From contig JABAAL010000015.1 in the NCBI GenBank assembly GCA_014238785.1, positions 1 to 49,252 of the forward strand: 49,252 nt of DNA, in the 5' to 3' direction. The DNA comes from Phycisphaerales bacterium. Its GTDB lineage: Bacteria; Planctomycetota; Phycisphaerae; Phycisphaerales; SM1A02. The position numbers and the translations under genes are program-made. A model generated the notes under the pieces. It had not been told where the DNA came from and ran no database searches. It was given only the letters and a program-made list of their open reading frames with translations. Shown here in pieces: positions 7,435 through 15,364 of the stretch (positions are counted from its first letter, which is position 1; each line of letters opens with the position of its first letter).

Positions 7435-8049
7435 TTACCGTCGGCGACGTACTGTTAAAAATCCAGCAAGGCCAAGCACTGCTATAGCACCGGGTGCTGG
7501 AATAGCAATATGTCTGTATTCCCAACTTGAAAGATCAGCGTTCTTACCGAGAATATTTATATATCCTTCTGGCATTGCGCCAGTAAATTGCCCAATTAAC
7601 ACACGACCAAACTGTTCTTGTGCGTCGTCAGGAGTTACGAACCATGCACCGTCGTCGGTCCAGATTGGGCCACCATTGGTTTCAAAATCTGTCCAATCAA
7701 TCCCAAAGTCCATAATCTCATCTAAGCCTCCAATAGTGACGAAACTATCGTATTGAACACTTGGGAAAAAATCAAAGAGTGCTTCGTCTGGTGGACTGGT
7801 GGTATACCCAAACATGTTTTGGTAAAAAGAGCCAGTTTCTGGGTGTATGTCTAGGGCAAAGTCACTAGCCCCAAAAATAGCATTCACTTGATCGCCAGAG
7901 TCAACCTCTACGTACACTCGGTGTGTTAATCCAATGCCAAATCCACTATCAAAAGAATCAATTGAAATTCCTTGCAAATCTGCAGATGCGATTCCTGAGA
8001 GAAGAAGAGCACCCATTGTTGCTGAGATTGAAATTGTACGTGCTTGCAT
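7435..8049 (-). CDS. PEP-CTERM-like exported protein, copy 1 of a tandem pair
   Basis: 204 aa. It has a signal peptide (MQARTISISATMGALLLSGIASA), a mature beta-rich domain of unknown function, and a C-terminal sorting-type tail: IPAPGAIAVLGLAG, a hydrophobic stretch, then RRRR. The start is ATG 8049 rather than 8067: alignment with the downstream copy puts MQARTI opposite MHKRTT, with AAGGA at the corresponding Shine-Dalgarno position. The protein is very similar over its whole length to the neighbour at 8107..8739. Tails of this type are usually processed by an exosortase-like system and mark extracellular or surface proteins. The exosortase is not in the window. Confidence 0.85.
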   Translation of the reverse strand: MQARTISISATMGALLLSGIASADLQGISIDSFDSGFGIGLTHRVYVEVDSGDQVNAIFGASDFALDIHPETGSFYQNMFGYTTSPPDEALFDFFPSVQYDSFVTIGGLDEIMDFGIDWTDFETNGGPIWTDDGAWFVTPDDAQEQFGRVLIGQFTGAMPEGYINILGKNADLSSWEYRHIAIPAPGAIAVLGLAGFLTVRRRR

Positions 8050-8106
8050 TTGTAAAGGATCCTTCATGTTATTGGTAGTACACCAGAGCCAGATGGCAAC
8101 AAGTAA

Positions 8107-8739
8107 TTATTTGCGACGTCGAACACAAAGGAGTCCGGCAAGACCAAGCACTGCTATAGCACCGGGTGCTGGAATAGCAATATGTCTGTATTCCCAACTT
8201 GAATTATCAGCGTTCTTACCGAGAATATTTACATATCCTTCTGGCATTGCGCCAGTAAATTGCCCAATTAACACACGACCATCCTGTTCATGCACTTGTG
8301 CATCGTCAGGAGTTGCGAACCACGTGCCGTTGTCGGCCCAGATTGCGCCACCATTGGTTTCAAAATCTGTCCAATCAATACCAATGTCAAGCATCGCATT
8401 ATCTGTATCCGTTAAGAGTCCAATAGTGACGAAACTATCGTATTCAACACTTGGGAAAAAACCAAAGAGTGCTTCGTCTGGTGGACTGGCATACCCAAAC
8501 ATGTTTTGGTAAAAAGAGCCAGTTTCTGGGTGTATATCTATAGCCGATTCAGTATCCCCAAAAATAGCATTCACTTGATCGCCAGCATCAACATCTACGT
8601 ACACACGGTGTGTTAATCCAATGCCGAATCCACTATCAAATGAATCGATTGAAATTCCTTGCAAATCTGCGGATGCAACTCCGGTGACTAGAAGGGAGCC
8701 AATGGTCATACAGAAGAGTGACGTTGTTCGTTTGTGCAT
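8107..8739 (-). CDS. PEP-CTERM-like exported protein, copy 2 of a tandem pair
   Basis: 210 aa, paralogue of the adjacent 204-aa protein. The start is ATG 8739, nine nt after GAGG; upstream Met codons lie in a basic, non-signal-like stretch. The signal peptide ends VTGVASA, the mature part starts DLQGISIDSFDSGFG exactly as in copy 1, and the tail is IPAPGAIAVLGLAG ending VRRRK. Differences are short indels (for example LLTDTDNAML against GLDEIM, and an extra HE in the DDAQVHEQDGR segment). Function unknown; probably a secreted or surface protein. It is upstream of copy 1 in the same direction with a 57-bp gap, so co-transcription is possible. Confidence 0.85.
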   Translation of the reverse strand: MHKRTTSLFCMTIGSLLVTGVASADLQGISIDSFDSGFGIGLTHRVYVDVDAGDQVNAIFGDTESAIDIHPETGSFYQNMFGYASPPDEALFGFFPSVEYDSFVTIGLLTDTDNAMLDIGIDWTDFETNGGAIWADNGTWFATPDDAQVHEQDGRVLIGQFTGAMPEGYVNILGKNADNSSWEYRHIAIPAPGAIAVLGLAGLLCVRRRK

Positions 8740-8873
8740 AAGTAAAGTCCTCAATTTGTTGTTGAATCTGCGAAAAGCTCGTAAATACGTACTCCACCTA
8801 TCGAGCAAGAATCACGCTGACTTCACTCGAATACGAGTTCAAGTTGTTAACATGGGTACTTTGGTATTGTTAT

Positions 8874-9065
8874 TCAGTGAATAAACTGCAGCATCGATGA
8901 CCAAATGCTTGTTATCGATCCTTGAATCTCGTTAACGGAAAGCCACCGCACTTCCTTGTATTCACTTACGGTATGTGTCTTATCGCTCGAGACTTGCGAT
9001 GTATAGATACGTTCTAGGGTTTTTACAACCTTGTCCAAGGGCATTGCGATTGCAATTGGTGGCAA
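8874..9065 (-). CDS. Weak hypothetical ORF in the 8740-9085 gap
   Basis: The 346 bp between the PEP-CTERM-like copy 2 and the aldehyde dehydrogenase has no strong gene. The best candidate is a 63-codon leftward frame with a TTG start at 9065 or ATG at 9044 (MPLDKVVKTLERIYTSQVSS...), 20 bp after the dehydrogenase stop. It lacks a Shine-Dalgarno and a recognisable domain. It may be a small downstream gene, a relic, or chance. Nothing else was identified in the gap. Confidence 0.2.
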   Translation of the reverse strand: MPPIAIAMPLDKVVKTLERIYTSQVSSDKTHTVSEYKEVRWLSVNEIQGSITSIWSSMLQFIH

Positions 9066-9085
9066 AGCAAGCCCAGTGAGTTGTA

Positions 9086-10624
9086 TTAACCGAATTCAAT
9101 ACCTTGAGCGAGTGGCATTTCATCACTCCAGTTGGAGGTACATGTTTGACGTCGCATGTATGCTTTCCATGCATCGGAGCCAGATTCACGACCACCGCCA
9201 GTGTCTTTTTCGCCACCAAATGCACCGCCGATTTCTGCGCCACTTGTACCAATGTTTACGTTGGCAATTCCACAATCAGAACCTTCGGGTGAGAGGAAAC
9301 GCCCAGCGTTTCGCATGGAGTTTGTAAAGATTGCACTGCTTAGACCTTGGTCAACATTGTTGTGCATTTCAAGCGCTTCGTCTAAATCACTGATTGTAAA
9401 AATGTAAAGAATCGGCGCAAACGTTTCTTCCTTCACAACTTCTGGCATAGAGCCTTTTGGTACTTTTACGATAGTAGGCTCAACAAAGTGCCCATCCCGA
9501 TCTGCCCAACGGTCAATACCCTCAATGCCACCACAAAGAATTTCGCATCCCTCTGCTTTTGCTTGCTCAATCGATGCGCGCATATTTTCAACTGCGGCTT
9601 CATTGATGAGTGGTCCCATCAACGTACCACTATCAAGTGGGTCACCTATAGAAACTTGTGTATACGCTTTAAGTAACCGCTGGGTGACTTGGTCAACTAC
9701 CGATTCGTGGCAAAGTAGGCGGCGAGTTGAAGTACATCGCTGCCCTGCAGTACCTACTGATCCAAAGAGCGTGCCGCGAATAACCATATCCAAATCAGCA
9801 TCTTCCATAATGATGATTGCATTATTTCCACCAAGTTCTAATAGTGAACGACCAAGTCGACCACCAACGACTTCGCCGACGCGACGTCCCATACGACAGG
9901 AACCCGTTGCGCTGATAAGTGGCAAGCGACGGTCGGCAATCATTGGCTCCCCGACTTCTTCAACTGTTCCGATGATCAAACCAAACACGTCACATGGATC
10001 TCCACATTTGGGGGTAAATATATCTTGGTCTCGCATGACTCCATGAGCAACATTAATCATTGCAATTGCTGTGAGTGGTGTAACATCGCTTGGCTTCCAA
10101 ATCGTGGTGTCACCGCATACTGCAGCAAGCATCGAGTTCCATGCCCAAACGGCAACGGGGAAATTGAACGCTGAAATAATTCCAACCGTTCCCAGTGGCT
10201 GCCATTGTTCCATCATCGCGTGGCGTGGACGTTCTGAGGCGATTGTCAAACCGTAGAGTTGACGAGAAAGCCCAACTGCAAAATCAGCAATGTCAATACA
10301 TTCAACGACTTCGCCGACACCCTCTGGGAGAATTTTCCCGCATTCCATAGTGACGAGTTCACCTAGTTGTAGTTCATGTTCACGGAATGAGTTGCCAATT
10401 CTGCGAACAATTTCGCCACGCTTTGGGGGCGGAAGCATACGCCATTCTTTAAAAACAGCTTGGCAGCGTGCAACTTGTTCGTTGTATTCTTCTGTTGTCT
10501 GCCTACGTACTGCAGCTATTGGCTCGCCTGTAGCTGGGTTATATGAAATTATGTGATCGTCAGTCGCTTCTGAGACATCGCAGACGAGTGGGTGATTAAT
10601 AAGGTTTGTAAGTGTTGTAGTCAT
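9086..10624 (-). CDS. ALDH7-type aldehyde dehydrogenase (antiquitin / alpha-aminoadipic semialdehyde dehydrogenase-like)
   Basis: 512 aa, full length for NAD(P)-dependent aldehyde dehydrogenases. ALDH7 signatures are PLGTVGIISAFNFPVAVWAW, LLELGGNN with the general-base Glu, GTAGQRCTSTRRL with the catalytic Cys, and the C-terminal NIGTSGAEIGGAFGGEKDTG followed by GGRESGSDAWKAYMRRQT. The family oxidises alpha-aminoadipic semialdehyde in lysine catabolism, and betaine aldehyde or lipid aldehydes in some members. ATG 10624 is preceded at 6 nt by a -10-like TAGAAT and has no Shine-Dalgarno, so the mRNA may be leaderless. It is divergent from the CoA-transferase subunit gene across 40 bp, which suggests a shared catabolic role. 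Confidence 0.93.
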   Translation of the reverse strand: MTTTLTNLINHPLVCDVSEATDDHIISYNPATGEPIAAVRRQTTEEYNEQVARCQAVFKEWRMLPPPKRGEIVRRIGNSFREHELQLGELVTMECGKILPEGVGEVVECIDIADFAVGLSRQLYGLTIASERPRHAMMEQWQPLGTVGIISAFNFPVAVWAWNSMLAAVCGDTTIWKPSDVTPLTAIAMINVAHGVMRDQDIFTPKCGDPCDVFGLIIGTVEEVGEPMIADRRLPLISATGSCRMGRRVGEVVGGRLGRSLLELGGNNAIIIMEDADLDMVIRGTLFGSVGTAGQRCTSTRRLLCHESVVDQVTQRLLKAYTQVSIGDPLDSGTLMGPLINEAAVENMRASIEQAKAEGCEILCGGIEGIDRWADRDGHFVEPTIVKVPKGSMPEVVKEETFAPILYIFTISDLDEALEMHNNVDQGLSSAIFTNSMRNAGRFLSPEGSDCGIANVNIGTSGAEIGGAFGGEKDTGGGRESGSDAWKAYMRRQTCTSNWSDEMPLAQGIEFG

Positions 10625-10630
10625 CTAGGT

Positions 10631-10636
10631 ATTCTA
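10631..10636 (-). promoter_or_regulatory. -10-like hexamer for a leaderless aldehyde dehydrogenase mRNA
   Basis: TAGAAT on the minus strand ends 6 nt before the ATG at 10624. No Shine-Dalgarno is present in the spacer ACCTAG. A start site about 7 nt after the hexamer would coincide with the initiation codon. Confidence 0.45.
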
Positions 10637-10652
10637 GCACACCAAGAGGTGG

Positions 10653-10658
10653 TATTAT
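10653..10658 (+). promoter_or_regulatory. -10-like hexamer for a leaderless scoB mRNA
   Basis: TATTAT ends 6 nt before ATG 10665, with spacer TCTCAT and no Shine-Dalgarno in that spacer. The -35 zones of this promoter and of the divergent one would each overlap the other's -10 element. Confidence 0.45.
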
Positions 10659-10664
10659 TCTCAT

Positions 10665-11312
10665 ATGCCACTAGACCGAAATGGAATTGCAAAGCGCGCC
10701 GCTCAAGAACTCAAAGACGGCTTTTACGTCAATTTGGGGATTGGCATGCCAACCCTCGTTGCCAACTATGTGCCCGATGGTATGACCGTTTGGCTTCAAT
10801 CCGAAAATGGATTACTTGGCATGGGAGCGTTTCCAACTGATGACAACGTCGACGCCGACCTCATTAATGCGGGAAAGCAAACCGTTACCGCTGTTCCGGG
10901 TGCTAGTTATTTCTCCTCCGCAGAATCGTTTGAGATGATTCGAGGCGGGCATATTGATCTTGCCATTCTTGGCGCGATGGAAATTTCCCAAGAAGGTGAC
11001 ATTGCAAACTGGATGATTCCAGGAAAAATGATAAAAGGCATGGGCGGCGCAATGGATCTTGTCGCTGGCGTCAATAAGGTCGTTGTCATCATGGACCACG
11101 TTACTCGTAAAGGTGACCCGAAACTGATTCCAGTATGCACCCTCCCGCTTACAGGCCTTCGCTGCATTGACATGATTATCACTGACTTGTGTGTTATGGA
11201 GATGAACGAAGAAAAACGACGTTTCGAGATCACCGAACTTGCCCCAGATGTCACCATCGACGAAGTTCTCGAAAAAACCACCGCTGAAGTCCTCGTTTCC
11301 GCCACTCTATAA
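10665..11312 (+). CDS. scoB: 3-oxoacid CoA-transferase, subunit B (family I)
   Basis: 215 aa, the normal length of a separate B subunit. Visible motifs are GIGMPTLVANYVPDG and the catalytic SENGLLGMG with the Glu that forms the acyl-glutamyl-CoA intermediate, then FDxA-like LAILGAMEISQEGDIANWMI and GAMDLVAGVNKVVVIM. The enzyme moves CoA between succinyl-CoA or acetyl-CoA and a 3-oxoacid. The A subunit gene, normally immediately upstream, is absent from this window. Upstream instead is the divergent ALDH7 gene, so subunit A must be encoded elsewhere or be missing. The predicted transcript is leaderless. Confidence 0.92.
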   Translation: MPLDRNGIAKRAAQELKDGFYVNLGIGMPTLVANYVPDGMTVWLQSENGLLGMGAFPTDDNVDADLINAGKQTVTAVPGASYFSSAESFEMIRGGHIDLAILGAMEISQEGDIANWMIPGKMIKGMGGAMDLVAGVNKVVVIMDHVTRKGDPKLIPVCTLPLTGLRCIDMIITDLCVMEMNEEKRRFEITELAPDVTIDEVLEKTTAEVLVSATL

Positions 11313-11431
11313 CAAACATATTAATTAACTCGGGGCTATTTAATTATTGTTGCATTTGTTCGGGTTTTATGCCATGCTGGTTGCGGTAAGGTGATTGTTA
11401 TAACGCCTTTTCTTGTAGCGATGATGGTTAA

Positions 11432-11596
11432 ACGATTCCTGAAGACGTCAATGGCGATGGCAACGTTGATGTTATCGACCTCCTTGCTTTACTAGACAAC
11501 TGGGGACAATACAAAGCATGCAAAAAAGATATCCATGGAGACTCCATGGTCCATGCCATAGACCTCTTAGCAATCATTGCAGTTTGGTCAAATTAA
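11432..11596 (+). pseudogene. Decayed dockerin-like double repeat (relic of a secreted-protein gene)
   Basis: In the 367 bp between scoB and the sigma factor terminator, one frame reads DVNGDGNVDVIDLLALLDNWG and then HGDSMVHAIDLLAIIAVWSN before a TAA at 11594. This is a recognisable pair of dockerin-like repeats, with the second half degenerate. A TAA at 11429-11431 interrupts the frame directly upstream, after SCSDDG. No initiator or larger ORF precedes it. It is the 3' end of a former exported-protein gene like those at both ends of the window. Confidence 0.75.
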
Positions 11597-11614
11597 GACG
11601 AGCCAAATTTGGCT

Positions 11615-11644
11615 AAAAAAAAGACCGCGACTTTCGTCGCGGTC
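11615..11644 (-). terminator. Intrinsic terminator of the sigma factor gene
   Basis: Perfect 9-bp stem GACCGCGAC/GTCGCGGTC (11623-11631 with 11636-11644), 4-nt loop, followed on the minus strand by eight T (A-run 11615-11622). It lies 36 bp after the stop of the leftward sigma factor gene. Confidence 0.92.
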
Positions 11645-11679
11645 TAATGCAGGAACGTTCAGTTGGGAACTCCTAGTTT

Positions 11680-12681
11680 TTAAAACTCTTTTGATCGATG
11701 TTGCATCTGTGACTTAAGACGTAAAAGAATCGACGAGTGCATTTGACTAACACGGGACTCGGACAAGTCCAGTGTTAATCCAATTTCTTTCATGGTCATT
11801 TCTTCGTAGTAATAAAGGACAACAATCATTCGCTCAGCTCGGGTTAGGCCTTTTGTCAATAACAACTGTAAATCTCTCTTTTGCAATTCAGTAACAGGGT
11901 TCTCTTGCCGTTGATCTCGAATAACATCGATTTCTTGGACTTCCTTTGATGAATCGCTGTCGTACGCCTTTCGGTTCAATGATGTCATCATCACTGGCCG
12001 TGAATCGCGGTCGATTTTTTCATATTCTGCGCAATCTACCTCAAGGTGCGAAATTATCTGGTCATCCGTCGCCTTCAGGCCCGTTTCCATCTCAATCGAT
12101 TTTCGTGCCCGGTCAACTTTTGAACTTCGAGATCGAACTAACCTTGGAACCCAATCCATTGCTCGAAGTTCATCATAAATCGCGCCACGAATACGTTGAC
12201 TGCAATAGGTTTCAAATTTGAACCCTAGTGTTAAGTCGTACGCATCGATCGCCTGCATCAGGCCAAACAAACCGGCTGAGTACAAATCGTCTACGTCAAC
12301 TTCTGAAGGAAGCTTGGTATGCACTCGTTCTGCGGTATACCGCACGACCTGCAAATATTGCTCCATAATAATATTGCGAAACTCGACAGTTGGTTCCCCT
12401 TTGTATGCAATCCATACATCGAGAAGAATCATTTCACCGCTAGGTGTCTGCACAGTTCCATCGAGTCCCTTTGGCACATTGCCTTTAAGGGAAGCTCTGG
12501 TAATTTTTTTACTACTATCTATTGTTGCACTTGGCATCGGTCTACTCCTTGACCCTGTCACCAAACTGGTACGAACGTACGCACCACTTTCGTCATCTAG
12601 CCGATCCTTGGCGTCGATGTTGCCAAGACTATAGCACGTAGAGAGAGGTTTGTGAGATGTGGTGTTAGGGTTGTTTGACAT
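11680..12681 (-). CDS. fliA: FliA/WhiG-family RNA polymerase sigma factor with a long N-terminal extension
   Basis: 333 aa. Region 2 is clear (VDVDDLYSAGLFGLMQAIDAYD, then FKFETYCSQRIRGAIYDELRAMDWVPR, the FliA-type -10 recognition segment). Region 3 follows (RSSKVDRARKSIEMETGLKA), and region 4 ends in a helix-turn-helix (EEMTMKEIGLTLDLSESRVSQMHSSILLRLK). FliA proteins are usually about 240-260 aa. Here about 85 extra, Ser/Thr-rich residues precede region 1.2/2, perhaps a regulatory segment or an over-extended start. There is no Shine-Dalgarno at ATG 12681. It lies downstream of the FlhA-FlhF fusion in the same direction, the usual position of fliA after flhA-flhF-flhG. The 222 bp upstream hold no gene that I can see. 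Confidence 0.88.
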   Translation of the reverse strand: MSNNPNTTSHKPLSTCYSLGNIDAKDRLDDESGAYVRTSLVTGSRSRPMPSATIDSSKKITRASLKGNVPKGLDGTVQTPSGEMILLDVWIAYKGEPTVEFRNIIMEQYLQVVRYTAERVHTKLPSEVDVDDLYSAGLFGLMQAIDAYDLTLGFKFETYCSQRIRGAIYDELRAMDWVPRLVRSRSSKVDRARKSIEMETGLKATDDQIISHLEVDCAEYEKIDRDSRPVMMTSLNRKAYDSDSSKEVQEIDVIRDQRQENPVTELQKRDLQLLLTKGLTRAERMIVVLYYYEEMTMKEIGLTLDLSESRVSQMHSSILLRLKSQMQHRSKEF

Positions 12682-12903
12682 GAATTTTTATTTTGTCGCA
12701 ATGGCGACATCTATTGAAAGTCGCTTCAAACGAGTTTTTGTTCAATAAAATGCGAAAAACAATCCAGTAACATTAACTATTTCAATGGGCTGCTCGGTGC
12801 ATTAGTCCAAGAATAGCAACATACATAGGACGGAAAATCCACTTTTAACAGGTTTTAGAGCTACATCGACCGCGATATCACAATAGTTGTAACTTGAATA
12901 ACT

Positions 12904-15324
12904 CTAAAGAGTTATCGGCTGTTGCGCTTGAAATACAGTTTCGACAAGTTGTGCTGGCCGAGCGAGATTGATATGCGAGGAAATCTCCTGCCCATCTGTA
13001 AACCAACTCAATGGCCTCCCAATTGCGCAAAGTGCTGAAACCGTCTCGCCAAGCATTTCAGCCTCATCTAGTTTCGAAACAATCACGCGATCGTACCCCG
13101 TTACCAAAAAACTTCTTGCTGCTCTTTGTGATGCTGACATCGAAGTTGCTGCGCTGAGCACAAGGTGCGTTTCGTCCGGAGAAGCCACGCGCAAGATGTT
13201 TGCTGTTTCTTGAATTCGATCTTCGTCAGCGGCGCTTCTTCCCGCCGTATCAATCAAGACAATATCCGAATGCCTACACCCTTCAATTGCATATTGCATT
13301 TGCTCGGCGGTGCCTGCAATCTCAAGCGTAGCATCAAACAACTCCGCGTATTGTTGCAATTGATCTACCGCTGCGACTCTATACGTGTCTGCGGTGATAA
13401 GGGAGACGCTTCTTCCCTGCTGCAACCGAAATTTTGTTGCAAGTTTCGCGATCGTTGTCGTTTTACCAACACCAGTTGGGCCAACAAGTGCGATCACCGT
13501 CGATTGGCTTACGCCCCTACTTGGAGGCGGCACAGAAAGCGGAAGCCTTGCAATGAGTTCGTGCATCATATTCGCGTGAATGTCTTCTTCCTGCATGGAA
13601 GGGTCCGCGTGTAATCGCTCCACTATTTCAGTAGCGAGTCTCGTATCGATGCCCCGCGAAATGAGCGATCGATGCACCGAAGCAAGGTGTGGCGAGAGCC
13701 TGCTCGCATTATCGTGTGTAAGAACTTCGCTAACGAGCGTTTTGATCTCAGCAAGGTCTATTGCAATCCTATTTTGAGAAACCTGCTTTTCGCTGCTTGG
13801 GTCTAATGCTTGGCGAGCATAGGCAATAGTTTTTATTTTGTCGTCTGTGCCTAACGTTTGGAGCGTCCTCGTTGTGACTTGCACTTCTAGTTCAAGAGTG
13901 GCAACGACACGAAGGCTGACTTGGGGAACGATTTCGTTATTGCCTAATACAGTCACTTCATCCTTACTGCTGAAAATTTGTTCGTACACTTTACGGCGGT
14001 TGGCACGTGTTGTGACGACTACGATTGGCAAACCCTCTGAAAGGAGTGGGCGCGCTGCTCTATACAAGGCATCCGAGATTTGCTCTTTCGAAAGTTTGCC
14101 GTTTGCAATTGCCGCTTCTACACTCAGTGGTACCTTGACACAGGAAATGACTTGTTGGCCATCGAGTTCCGGCGTAGACACGTCTGCACATATCTGCCTG
14201 CGGAGCGAACCTCGAATCTGTTCTACGCTTTTTTCAATGGACAGATTGGCTGAGTCTTCCGCAGTTTCAACAATAAGGAGCATGTCTTTCACTGAAACTT
14301 TTTCTTCGAGCAATGCTTTTAGTATGCGATGAAAACGAGAAAGTGAAACTGCCTTCCCTAGAACGCCATCAACAAGTCGAGGTGAACTCGCTCTCAGTTC
14401 CTGTATCATGGAAAACGCTTCATCTCTAGTGAGCAACTCATGTGCATGCTCCTCCACTACCTTGGAAAGGTGCGTGATAATCACGGAGACCGGATCCATC
14501 ACTTGCACAAAGAGCCCACCAACTTCCTCTTGAAGCTCTTGTGTAATCCAAAGTACCGGCAGGCCAAAAACCGGGTCTTGTTCTTGTATCCCCTCGATAG
14601 TCGATCTGTTTTTTTCATCCTCAATGACCATAAACCTGTCAGCGTAAACCACGCCTTCGCCCACGATTCCATTTCGTATAGAAATGCGATATGTATTTGT
14701 TGGCAATTTCAAATCATCTTTGATTTGGATTGACGGGATTTTCAGTCCGAGTTTCTCAAATACGACTGCCCGAAGGGATGCAATTTGATCGATTAAATTT
14801 CGATTTTCATTGCCAGAGGGTAGACCAAGAAGAGATCTTCCCAGTTCGATAGTAATAATCGACCGCCCAACCGCTGGCTTGGGTTGGTTTTGCAATTTCA
14901 CCTCTGCTGTAGCAGCAGAATGGTTTCGAATTTTGGATTTTTGATAGCTTGTCCAAGCCATCAAGAGGCATAATTGCGCAAGGACCAAAAGAGGAAACGT
15001 TGGCAAGGGTGTCATCGAAAGGCAAACGAGGAAAAGTGCAAGGACGCCGAGTCCAGTTGCCATTGGATAGGCCAATAAAGCTGCTGGAACACTGATTCCA
15101 AGTGCTTCGCGATTACTTTGCCTCGCAAGTAAGTTAATAAGGCCTGCAGCAATTCCAAGGGTCAGAAGGACCCGCCACGAATCAAACAACATCGAAAATA
15201 TATTTTGATCAAGACTACTTTGCGCTGCAAGGCTTGTTGATTCCACGGCACAAACTGGACCCACCCATAGCCCAATCAGGACATAACTACAACAAATGAT
15301 CGCTACGAAGCGCATCTTGGCCAT
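12904..15324 (-). CDS. FlhA-FlhF fusion protein (truncated FlhA membrane part + FlhA cytoplasmic domain + FlhF SRP-type GTPase)
   Basis: 806 aa from ATG 15324 (a TTG 78 nt upstream would add 26 polar residues). Residues 5-27 are a signal-like helix and 50-66 a second hydrophobic helix. Residues 82-127 resemble the last FlhA helix pair (MTPLPTFPLLVLAQLCLLMA). Residues 155-485 match the FlhA cytoplasmic domain: TIELGRSLLGL, SLRAVVFEKLGLKIPSIQIK, DPVFGLPVLWI, DPVSVIITHLSKVVEEHAHE, RILKALLEEKVSVKDMLLIV. Residues about 520-806 are FlhF: N domain, then the GTPase with GPTGVGKTTT (615-624), ADTYRVAAVDQL, DTAGR (692-696) and SKLDEAEMLGE. The FHIPEP membrane core of FlhA (about six helices) is missing. 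FlhA gates flagellar export; FlhF positions the flagellum. It lies upstream of the FliA-like gene. Whether a flagellum exists is not shown here. Confidence 0.88.
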   Translation of the reverse strand: MAKMRFVAIICCSYVLIGLWVGPVCAVESTSLAAQSSLDQNIFSMLFDSWRVLLTLGIAAGLINLLARQSNREALGISVPAALLAYPMATGLGVLALFLVCLSMTPLPTFPLLVLAQLCLLMAWTSYQKSKIRNHSAATAEVKLQNQPKPAVGRSIITIELGRSLLGLPSGNENRNLIDQIASLRAVVFEKLGLKIPSIQIKDDLKLPTNTYRISIRNGIVGEGVVYADRFMVIEDEKNRSTIEGIQEQDPVFGLPVLWITQELQEEVGGLFVQVMDPVSVIITHLSKVVEEHAHELLTRDEAFSMIQELRASSPRLVDGVLGKAVSLSRFHRILKALLEEKVSVKDMLLIVETAEDSANLSIEKSVEQIRGSLRRQICADVSTPELDGQQVISCVKVPLSVEAAIANGKLSKEQISDALYRAARPLLSEGLPIVVVTTRANRRKVYEQIFSSKDEVTVLGNNEIVPQVSLRVVATLELEVQVTTRTLQTLGTDDKIKTIAYARQALDPSSEKQVSQNRIAIDLAEIKTLVSEVLTHDNASRLSPHLASVHRSLISRGIDTRLATEIVERLHADPSMQEEDIHANMMHELIARLPLSVPPPSRGVSQSTVIALVGPTGVGKTTTIAKLATKFRLQQGRSVSLITADTYRVAAVDQLQQYAELFDATLEIAGTAEQMQYAIEGCRHSDIVLIDTAGRSAADEDRIQETANILRVASPDETHLVLSAATSMSASQRAARSFLVTGYDRVIVSKLDEAEMLGETVSALCAIGRPLSWFTDGQEISSHINLARPAQLVETVFQAQQPITL

Positions 15325-15364
15325 CCTTGGCTTCCCATTCTGGGCATCCTTGCCCTTTTCAAAG

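Larger units (their letters stand above)
7435..8739 (-). repeat. Recent tandem gene duplication of about 0.6 kb
   Basis: The two genes share long nearly identical DNA stretches, for example the about 58 bp over the PAPGAIAVLG-coding segment and the block coding DLQGISIDSFDSGFGIGLTH. Differences are scattered substitutions and small in-frame indels. The 57-bp spacer is not obviously repeated. Confidence 0.85.

Noticed and set aside
8740..9085. Gap upstream of the PEP-CTERM-like pair, checked for a third copy or relic
   Set aside because: No similarity to the duplicated gene could be seen; only a weak 63-codon frame is present.
12852..12864. GTTTTAGAGCTAC, identical to the start of type II-A CRISPR repeats
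   Set aside because: Only one copy, no spaced repeats, no anti-repeat and no Cas genes in the window; a 13-mer match of this kind can occur by chance.
12682..12903. 222-bp gap between the FlhA-FlhF fusion and the sigma factor, checked for flhG or an RNA gene
   Set aside because: No ORF of useful length and no hairpin followed by a T-run; an flhG remnant could not be recognised.
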